Assembly (NCBI GenBank): GCA_964036295.1
Contig: OZ038473.1
Location: 5,611,501-5,675,500, forward strand
DNA length: 64,000 nucleotides
From: Plumapathes pennacea
Lineage: Eukaryota; Cnidaria; Anthozoa; Antipatharia; Myriopathidae
Reading direction: 5' to 3'
The notes below the pieces were generated by a model. That model had not been told where the DNA came from. It made no database searches and was given only the letters and a program-made list of their open reading frames with translations. The translations under genes and the position numbers were made by a program. Shown piece by piece: positions 54,937 through 64,000 of this stretch (positions are counted from its first letter, which is position 1; each line of letters begins with the position of its first letter).

Positions 54937-57900
54937 TTCCAATCAAATATATTTCCCAATAAAACTAGAAAGGCATGCTGTTTGATTATTTTTACTCTAA
55001 AGTTGACTTATGCTGAGCGCGATTGTACATATGTACAGTACGTCAAAGAGTTCGTTATGGTGGGGGGAGGGAGGTTCTGTCTACGATCAACCTGTTACCC
55101 ACCTACATGTTATGGCCTGGGTATGAATCAGATCATCCCTTGTCTAGCCATAACACATGATTTTGCATTAGAATTTCCGGTTTACTAAAGATGGGGCATC
55201 GCCAAAAGGAATAGTCGAGAAGGGATACGTGTAGCCTTTACATTTCCCGAAGCTTGGCTAAGAAAAAAAGTAATGGTATTGACTCAGAATTCCCTAGTAA
55301 CACTTTCAAGCGTCGGGCTTTAATTACCAACTTTCTAAGAGGCCATTGTTTGTTCCTGACACATACACAAATACACTAATAATAACTTTTTAGATTCCAG
55401 ATATTGTATATCGGAACCATATATTACTGTAATTATCAGGCTTGTCCATTTTATGATATTGTCAATGTATGTTAGAACTATTGCTGCATAGAAACCTACA
55501 AATACTGGAGGAAAAAAAATACAATTTGTAGAAAACTGTACATGCACCTTGATGCTGGATGATAATTTATGAGTACCTTTCATGCAAAATTTGATGTGGA
55601 TCAGACGGGATCAAAAATGATTTCTGTCGAATAGTGACATTCTCAGCAATTTTCTCCTTCGGTTTCAGCTACAAACAGATAAAATGTTAAACACATACAT
55701 ACGTCATGAACGGCTGTATTGGCAGGCTAACCAGAACACGTACGTTTGGGTCGAAATGCATATTTATATGCTTTTAAATAACGATTTATTGCTTCGAAAA
55801 AGGGTAGAAACTATGCTATTGGGTGAGTAATGTAAGTAATATGAGGTAAGAGTTGATAAATGGTCGCGCTTTATTATTTGGCAACCAGTAAAAAGCAGCA
55901 ATGGTTTGTTCTTGAAGTAGGAACAATTGCCAACCGTATATCAACGTTATTGCCCACTGGCCGGAATGTTTCTGGTAAATTTTGGCATAACTGTCATTTG
56001 GTATGCAAAGAAAGGAGAATAGTCTGGAATACACTACCAAACTAAATAGCTCACAAAATGAACAGTAACGAATCATATCATCAGAAAACAACGTTAAAGG
56101 CAAATGCAAGTCGTCTGTCCGAAAAGTATAGGGCAAGAAGCTAGAGTTAGCACTAAGCTAGCTGCGCTCAAGCATTCAAAACATGCATCTATAAAGATAC
56201 AGTGAACATAACACCTCGATGGAAAGGGTCGGGCTGGTATTATTTAATAATACCACCAATGTTTGTTATCGGTGTGCTCCCCCCTCTAATGTATTAGGCC
56301 ATGTCCACACAATTACATTTCTATTTGAAAACGCACCATTTTTCATAAGCATACGCTTTCGAAGACACCAATAGATAGATTCATTTTCATTTGATTAAAC
56401 ACGAGCGACCTCGTTTCTATAAACGTGTCCATTAAAGCCCATGGCTTCACTCCATGGGACCTCTCTGCAAAAGCCACTGACACATACTACTTTGTAAACA
56501 CAATATTTCGAAGTCATAGGTTTACTGAACAGGAATCTATGACAAGAAGTTCACAAGCCACGAATCTACTGAGAGCCAATATGATGGAACAGCAGATACT
56601 GTACGCATGACCCTCTGCATATGATCTGGCGCTTCTGCCAGTCGTAAGTAAAGGAAAGCTGGAACGAATTCAGGTGATAGCTCTGCGTACTATCTTATAT
56701 ACTCAGCAGCTTCCAGTTATCTCTGCAATAAAGTCACAAAAGCGGCCCCATGACTCAAATGATTCCACCAAGGAGCTGTTTCCAGCTCTCCAGCCACGAC
56801 CGTTTAAACGCCCCAAGACCGACGAGGGTTTTAGAAACCTGTGGAATTGCCTCCCAAGCCCCGAGACCGGGGGAGGGGCGCACCTTTTTCAGGATGGATG
56901 TAAATAAAAAGGTAGGAATTTTTGCTATGCAGAACTATTTCGACAGGACTTTCGTAAGGTCCTTAAAAAAAATCTTCCTCGGCAAACAATTGCAATAGTC
57001 CCATTAAAAGGTATAGGAAAGGGGTACCATATTCTATATTTTATGAAAGGTATGTGAAAGGGGTACCTTTTCTTTAAAAAAAATGGTTTATGAAATGGTA
57101 AGAGTCTGGACCTCGGGGCGGAGCTTTCCCGTAAAACACTGCCGAATACCCCTTCCCCCTTCTCCCCCCGGGCCTTGGGAACAAAAAAACGAAATTAAAG
57201 CTGTTCTTTCAAGTACTGAAAGAACACACGAGCACGTTCACTTTCCCCTTTGTTTCTTCTGTTACGCCCAAAGCCACATCTGAGACAAGACTCGGTTGAG
57301 CCAGGTCTGCCGCACACCATCAGACCTTTTTGTCGCTCATTGTACAACAACTGGGGAAAAACCTAGCTGCAGACAACCAAGCCATCTAGGCTACACAACA
57401 GCAACTAAAAGAACAACACGAAGATGTTGTAAAGCGACAAAACAACATTTAGTCAGCCTCTTTCAGAACTGCCAACAGAACCAGACCTAAGCCTTGAACG
57501 CAAGCCAACAACTCTCAGCCGAACCTTGCTATTATGCAAGAAATCTATCTAAACTTCACGGATTGTTATCTTCAGTTCACAAGAGTTTCAAATATAACCA
57601 GAATTGTACCTTACACTCGTGTCAGTCTTTCTCTGTCTGAGAGGTTTCCCAGCCCAAGCAAACCCCAAACTGTTGAACTGCCGATTGTAGCGTACAAGAA
57701 GGAAAAGTCCCGAAAGGACATTCTGGTCCGCGCCAAACTTCCTTTATCAAAACAACAATCGGATTATAAGTGCCACATATATAGAAGCTGACATTTATTC
57801 AATGTATAGACTCTTTTTAAATCAGAAGGAAAAACACAACAGCTCCGCTGTTTTTCGCACTAAACCTTCTCAGCCACTACAATTCAGAAATTGTCTTTAC

Positions 57901-60477
57901 AAAATCACAAACGTAGCCTGATAACCAGTAGACTTATTTACAAAACTATAACAAATTCGACGACTATGAATGTTTACTAATTAAGTCAACCTGACAACAC
58001 TAGCAAATACAAGAGAACATAATAATTCTCGTGTTTAAAGTCAAGAACAATCTAGCAGCCCCGTACACTCAAGACCTGTTCAGAAGCGGGTCAGTCTACA
58101 ATCGGTTGACACAGTGGGCTGTGGAACACAGATTTTCACATTACGCGGTTCAACTTTTTAACATGCGGGAAGCACTCTATCAGATACTTGGGACCACGCC
58201 TATGTTCCAAATAGGCCAACAGAAGAAAGAACCTTACTCTACACGATAACGGAGACTGTAAAGGAGAGTGGCAAATTATCTAGGCACCTTTAAGAACGTT
58301 TTACATTCAAGCTCTAATATAATCGTAGTTAGTAATATCTATAAATAATCACAGTTATACTACCAGAAGTATACAAACACATCACCCCATACAGACACAA
58401 CTGATCACACCAACTCATTACAGTCGTGCATGCACTGACTATGGCCCAACTTGTGTTTGTAACTAAACTACTACAAATAGAAGAACTATTGGGTCAAAAT
58501 TTTTACTTCAATTTTTAGAATTTTAGGTGAACATGATTACAGTTGTTATATACCACAATTGATTTACTGTAATTAATTAGGCATTTTAAGCTGTGTCCCC
58601 GATTTAGTGCACCGACGCTAGAACGCATCGATAACCTACTATTACTACTACTATAATTACTACTATTGGACTATCCCGACAATTTTCATGCTGTTGAACA
58701 CGTCTTAAATTAGTTTTTCGTCAAACATAGGAAACTTTCGTTCGGCTTATCGGCCGCGAAGCCAAAGGATTCGATTACTTTACACTATGGGATCGAGGTT
58801 TTCTTGTGAACCGAGGCATTCATCGGCTGTCTCGGCCCGCTACCGTGTACAAGTCATTCGACTGAGCCAAAACTTTAAAAATATTCTCAGAATACTATAC
58901 AACTATAGCCATGCACATGGCACTACGCAAAAGACACATACGAAACGCGTGTTCTTTTATTCTCTAGTGGACGGGGGACAAAAACCCATCCTTTTATATG
59001 CATTTTCAAAAGAAAAACAATTAGGTTTTAGTAAAAATCAACTAGTGGTCTAATGCTAATCCTGCAATCTGATTTGCTACGCTACTCGATGTCTATTAGC
59101 CGATAGATCTCATGTAGCGAATAACCAGTTTTTACCTAGCTGGTTTTCACTTCGTTTTCGCGCAGTTTCTGGACGGAATTTACAAAATTCACAGACTAAT
59201 GCAATTCCGGAGAAACCTAATTGTGCTACAAAATATATAGCGAAGATTCTCAACGGTAAGAAGATGTGAAACGAAGAGGAAAATTGAATTTCCATGCACA
59301 GCTTACAGGCGCGAATTCAAAACAGCAAACTAAATTTTCTCGCAAGTTGTGGTTTCCACACTTGTTTACAAACCATTACAGTTTATAGTGCAACAGTCCA
59401 AGGGCAAACTAAACAGCTTTCTGGAGGTTTTATAAGCTTTACAGCGGCAAAATGACAAGAGTTTAGGGGTTTCCGTTTGAAAGCGATTCGAGTAGGAGGA
59501 CTGTACGATTTGACTTGTTTACCTTTTGTGATTTTACTTTTTCTAACGTCAGCAACTATTGTGCCACATCTTTAACTGTAGTTCAGATTTGTTCATGGTT
59601 CTAAATTATTTACCCGGGGACTTGCCCAAGCCCAACCAGTTCATCACCTAGCTGCATAGCTCCAACGTCCTCCAAATACAAATCTTTCTACAGAGTATCC
59701 CAGTCTTTGGTCCGTGGGTGATCTCGCAAATTAAATATTTTGTTTTAAAGCAGCAATCAACAATAGCCATGGCCAGATTAAGAACGACTTTCGAGAACAA
59801 TTTAAGAACGACTCTCGGTAAGCGTCGGTCACTGATTTTAGACCGAATCAGAAAATAAAATAGATATAAAATGCATTGACAGAGGAAAAAAGGACTCCTC
59901 TAGACCACAGCAGAAGTATTCAGGTTCTACAGCACTAGTGAGCCGCAACCTCACTTGTGCATACGCTTTGCCCTCATACAACTGCCTTCTCTCGAAGTCG
60001 AGGCGCCTTCAAAGTGAGGTCTTTTTTTTACACATTGCTGGTGTACCGAGAGAACTTAACGGTGCCTTCGTCTGGTTGCATGGGAGGAAACCTACCGGGA
60101 CCCAAAGCCACGAACACTGCCGTGTATGGATAGGTACCTTTTGTCTTTCGCCAGACGCAGCTTGTTTAAGATAGGTATCCTTATCTACTAATATAGGTAA
60201 AATATCCCATTCCCGTGCACATGTGGGAGGCAGATTAAGCTGCGCTTGCGCTATATGGCACTCATATTTTGCTGTCCGATTTGCAGTATAACTTCTTTGA
60301 TCTTTCATTAGTTCTTTCTCCTCACACGGTTATGAATTGTCTGCCTCCTGTGCATAAAACTGTCATCATGGCGCAATCAAAGTTTAGTTTTTCAAAACGT
60401 AGAAATGTGCTTAAAAAATTGGGATCATATTCCTATTTGCATCCCGTATCAAATTAATTAATTGTCAAACTTCACAC
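54937..60477. other. Long gene-free interval with scattered repeats
   Basis: No gene I can support. 56307-56437 has GGCCATGTCCACACA at the left and a decayed ACGTGTCC at the right, like hAT-type 'GTCCACAC' MITEs. 57003-57110 repeats AAGGGGTACC words. 58031-58249 has a frame (VKNNLAAPYTQDLF) faintly like a LINE C-terminus. 58636-58670 is an (ACT)n run. The rest looks unique and non-coding. Confidence 0.35.
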
Positions 60478-60720
60478 CCCCTCCCCCCCTCCCCCCTCCC
60501 CCCCCCTCCCATCCCCAATTCTTCCCCCCTTCTCCCAGCCCCTACCCCCTTGTGTTTGGTTCAAATTTTATGGGGTAAATGTTAGTTTCCGATTGCGATA
60601 TAATTACGCCTTAAGTTTTTCGGGGTAAAACATATTGACGTCTCAGCTTCCGGTTAAATTATTACGGGATAACTTTTTGTTTCCGGTGACGAGTAAATAT
60701 TACGGGGTTAATCTTACTTT
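60478..60720. repeat. C-rich tract plus ACCGGAA/TTACCCC minisatellite, inverted copy 2
   Basis: 60478-60552 is almost pure pyrimidine with many C5-C8 runs (G-quadruplex potential on the minus strand). 60553-60720 reads, on the minus strand, the same ACCGGAA and TTACCCC units as 42740-42990, with a common AACACAAGGGGGTAGGG border. It adjoins R1 copy 2. Confidence 0.72.
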
Positions 60721-60749
60721 GTTAAATGACGACTTGCGCTTTTGGTTGT

Positions 60750-61190
60750 AACAAGACAGGCCCGTGGCCAGTGCGCTTGTGACGTCATTAGTACAATGAA
60801 TAGAGACACGAGGGGTCCCGGGAGAGGAACTTTTGTCGTGCATTTATATGCAAAAGATATTATAGCCGAGTCAGTTTTTGCACATGACGGATCCAAGAGC
60901 TCCCTTTATTTTTCTTGCCCTCTTTTCTTCTAATTTCGGTCAAACAGATATTCACGAAAAAGTGTATTATAATAATTGAGAGAAAACAATTATCGAAGGC
61001 CCCGTAGGAATATTCTTCGTTTGCAACAACCCAGTTTTCATTGCTTTCCGATGCACGTGACAGTACTTGTGTGACGCTTGCTATACAACCTGGCAACCTT
61101 GTTGAGTGAATTTTCAAGCTGACATGTTTTGTGGAGGAACTGTGTTGTCATTTTGTAATGGGATTGACTGGGGAATACCCGACATCTTAA
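60750..61190 (+). repeat. Dispersed repeat R1, copy 2
   Basis: Nearly identical to 31115-31657, from AACAAGACAGG to CCGACATCTTAA, but lacking the ~103-bp segment that copy 1 carries after ACCCAGTTTTCAT. Same orientation as copy 1. No coding capacity seen. Confidence 0.85.
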
Positions 61191-62285
61191 AAGCGACTGT
61201 CTCTAAAAATCAAACAAGTGGTGGCCAAACGTGAAAAATCGAAATCGCTCAAACTTTGCCTAATGGTAGTATATAGTAGTTGTATAAACGTGACGTACTT
61301 GGTTTGCTTCTATTTATCTTTACTTTAGAGAAATTTTGATTAACGGATTTCGGCTGACTTCCGGTGGAAAATCTATGCACAGAAGGCAAAAATATGATCC
61401 CCGTTTTAGGAGAATAATGCGCCAAAGGTTCTATTCAAGCTAATTATGTGTTAATAGGGTCTTTTACTCTCTTCTGAGCTGATAACGTGATCTGTAAACA
61501 AGCGGTAATTTAAATCAGCAGGCCATATTTCCGTTGTTTGTCTGCCGTGAAAATATGGGTTAAAATGCCAGGTGATTTTACTATGTGCCGGTACCTCAAA
61601 GTCTATGAAAATTGGAGTGAAGTTAGTCCAAATACTGGTCTTCAAAATTATTGGATTGCTTTTCTGGGTTCTTGAGCTGATTTGGCAAGAGTTGATTAAA
61701 AAGATTTCACAGAAGTGACGTTTGAGGCGTGCAAAAATGCGGTCTTAGTTTCGGTCGAAAAAAATAAATGTACTAAGTTTAATTACTTGTTCTGAACTCT
61801 CTGCTACCTCTGATTATATTATATTTTCACATCTACAAGAGTGACCGTACACGACAGAACATTTCTGCAGTTTTCATTGAACCGACTAAAATGTAAACAA
61901 ACGGCAAGTCGCTTACCAGATCAATCTGACGAATTCTTTCTTTGGGGAATGTGACACCCGTTGAACTTAGTGCTTTACTGAGTAAACTGACTTACTTTTA
62001 GGTCTTATTTAATGTAGAAGGTTTTGCATTAAATAAATTCGCAATTCAGTCTAAAAATTTCGCTTTAAGAATGCGTGACAGTGTAAAGTTCAGCTACAAT
62101 GATGACGCATTACGGAAAGACGCGTGTTCGTGCTCGCTTTGCTCGACTTATTGTGAAAATCCCTTGCACACTTGCCAAAAGTATGTACAAATAAATGAAA
62201 AGGTCTTACCGAGGAGATAAGGAGTTCAAAAGAACAGTACTTTATATTTTGACAGACGTCAATCAAACTGATCTGGACCTCACAC
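61191..62285. other. Non-coding interval before the terminal gene
   Basis: No element recognised. A short frame 62195-62428 (KRSYRGDKEFKRTVLYILTD) lies just upstream and could hold a first exon, but no splice supports it. Confidence 0.35.
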
Positions 62286-64000
62286 GTGTTAAAGCCAGAT
62301 CAGTCGCAAAACAAATTGAAAAGCACCAGTTTCATGAAGTCGCTTCTATTGAATTTTCTTGTTGGTTTGATTATGTCAGCCGTTTGTTGCTCATTTCGTT
62401 CTTTGGTTGGTGGCTCCTGTACATTTAATAAGAGAGACAGAAAGAAGTCAACTGAAATTGTTCCTCTGCTTGGATGTAATAAGGACATTTCTGGGCACTG
62501 TTCCTCGCTGGCAATTTCCGATGTCCACAATGAAGTTGATCTTGTGCTGGCGCGTGCCTCAATATTCAAGCGACCTCGGAACCTTGCAACGTTCACCATC
62601 TGTCCTGCACACCGTTCAGGGCTTGGTGTTGGATGGAAACGCGGGTCTGTTAGATGCAGAGTTCCTCAGCAGATATCAAAACACCAACCATCTAAACAAT
62701 GGCCAAAGGCAGAAAGGGGCATTGGGAGAAATTTCTCACAGATTATATTGCGCGAGACAGGAATATTTGTAGCCGTTGGATCAGGTCAGTATCTGTAGCA
62801 ATCGATCGAATAGAGGCTTCTTTGATCCTAGAAAATTTTCATCGCTTTAATTATGAAATGTACTCAACAGAAGCCATGTTTCCACAGGTCTGTGTCGCAA
62901 ATGTCGAGAACTTTTATCTTCAATGAGAAAAGACGAGGAAGACCAACCTGTCAGTACCCAGGAGATTGCAGAAGAAAGTGTTCTGGTCTCTGAGTTTCAA
63001 CAATTGTCTTTGGTAAGTGTCTTGCAGCTTCAGGATACATCTCGGACGGCGGTTTTTACTGAATACATGCATGTTGGTTTATTGTTACAAAAAATCGCTG
63101 TATAAAACATTTGGAAATAGAGGGAACATTTTAATGTTCTTTAAAAAGAAAAAGATTCGTGACAAATCTACAAGCAGTAGAAACAGGTGCCGGTGCGCAG
63201 TCATGCTGTGCAACGCAGTGTGGGTGGTCGATTCACGAATTCGGAAATTGAATACAGTACACAACTGAACAAAAAGGAGAGTTTTGTTACATGCCGCATG
63301 TGTACACTGAAGAGATAAAATTTGATACCAGAAGCTACTCTTGATACGTAAAAGTAACCGCACGTGCATTTTGTCGTGAGGGTTTTCCCCATACAGGAAG
63401 TTGTTAGAAAGAGTAAACTGTTCAGCATAGGGGCTGGGAATGAGGAGGGATCAAGGAACAGGGAAAAACATCAAGTTACTCCTGTTGCTAATTATAGTGT
63501 GACATTTTTGTTCTATTTGCAATTCGCCTTTTTTTCCAATTTTGCCCCAATACTTTCCGTTGCTGTCATTTATCATCAGGCAGAACAGAATTCTGGAGCA
63601 CCGACTGAGAAGCACAAAAGCTTTTACGTGCCGTCTGTCAGTGATATTGACACTTCTAGTGATGAGGAAGAAAAACGAGTTTTCCCAAAGTCGTCAGAAT
63701 ACCTCAATAGGTTCCTAGCAGAGAAAAACATCGATCCTGTTGGAAGCACTCTGAGAACCACCTGGGAGGAAGCATCAAAGCGAACTAGACGACGTCATAC
63801 ACTGAAAGCTAGCGAGGTGGTTTCGGCGGTACTGGATGAAATCGCTCCCAAAGATCCTGGAAAATTATGGCATGTTCTGAAGGAATGTAACGCAATGAAA
63901 GAAAGATTTCCCAGTAAAGGAGAAGCTGGTTCCACCCACCTTGACACAGTTTTGTTGGAAGCTCTATGTGAATGCTATGAAAATTCTAGCCACTGGGCGA
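62286..64000 (+). CDS. Multicopy cnidarian-type gene, 5' part (continues past window)
   Basis: Exon A ends 62784 (its start is uncertain; 62286 is the first ATG in frame), exon B is 62888-63012, exon C runs from 63580 beyond 64000. Phases agree (1, then 0) and no stop interrupts. Exon A has TICPAHRSGLGVGWKRGSVR, CRVPQQISKHQ and GIGRNFSQIILRETGIFVAV. Exon B adds LCRKCRELLSSMRK, giving a Cys/His-rich, perhaps zinc-binding N-terminus. Exon C has an acidic Ser run, then TTWEEASKRTRRRHTLKASE, VVSAVLDEIAPKDPGKLW and LLEALCECYENSSHW. I recall this pattern from large multicopy coral proteins of unknown function. It appears intact as far as seen. Confidence 0.6.

Noticed and set aside
58031..58249. 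LINE C-terminal fragment
   Set aside because: Only a short phrase (VKNNLAAPYTQDLF) looks LINE-like; too little to call.
1..64000. tRNA, rRNA or other structural RNA genes
   Set aside because: I saw no cloverleaf with A/B box signals nor any rRNA stretch by eye; a covariance-model scan would be decisive.

Overview
The window looks like nuclear DNA of a marine invertebrate animal, most likely an anthozoan cnidarian (coral or sea anemone). It is AT-rich, has spliced genes with GT-AG introns, and is very rich in decayed mobile elements. It carries protein families I know as multicopy in cnidarian genomes: DUF6589, a RecQ-like helicase, an rve-integrase-domain family, TRAF-like proteins and G2E3-like proteins. 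The taxonomic call is an inference from protein families; no search was possible.

Layout. 1-3754 (+) is a decayed multi-exon DUF6589 gene. It faces, tail to tail, a RecQ-like helicase pseudogene (3805-11057, -) that a BEL/Pao LTR retrotransposon (4846-10172, -) has split in two. 11240-21440 is a degraded Polinton/Maverick: a run of small genes, a packaging ATPase and a major capsid gene on the minus strand, an integrase on the plus strand, then a protein-primed DNA polymerase that is internally inverted and interrupted by a foldback element. A Helitron replicase fragment (21947-22858, -) follows. 23-26 kb holds two related candidate exons, a promoter-like stretch and a MITE. 26263-29419 is a jockey/CR1-type LINE, next to a possible HECT remnant (29432-29667) and an integrase-family remnant (30001-30720).

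30.7-43.3 kb is repeat-dominated. A short repeat at 31115-31657 recurs at 60750-61190. Two inverted copies of an unrecognised ORF-bearing module (32819-33705 minus, 41469-42660 plus) each have the same GC-rich hairpin at their outer end. Between them lies a Tx1/L1-type LINE (37748-40562) broken by an insertion. Minisatellites and a MITE (43087-43320) complete the block.

43.8-53.9 kb is the most gene-like part. An integrase-domain gene (43841-45408, -) with one frameshift is head to head with a complete five-exon RING/TRAF-zinc-finger/MATH gene (45702-47459, +). After a 155-bp tandem array comes a roughly 14-exon gene (49092-53891, +) with a G2E3-like N-terminus and a coil resembling FAF/UBX proteins. 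53.9-62.2 kb has no gene I can support, only repeats. The window ends inside the 5' part of another multicopy gene (about 62286 to beyond 64000, +) whose splicing and frame are intact.

The apparently functional host-type genes are the TRAF-like gene, the G2E3-like gene and the terminal gene. Nearly everything else is transposon-derived and broken. The best candidates for something undescribed are the DUF6589/RecQ convergent pair, the hairpin-ended ORF module, and the two ubiquitin-type genes with unusual domain content.
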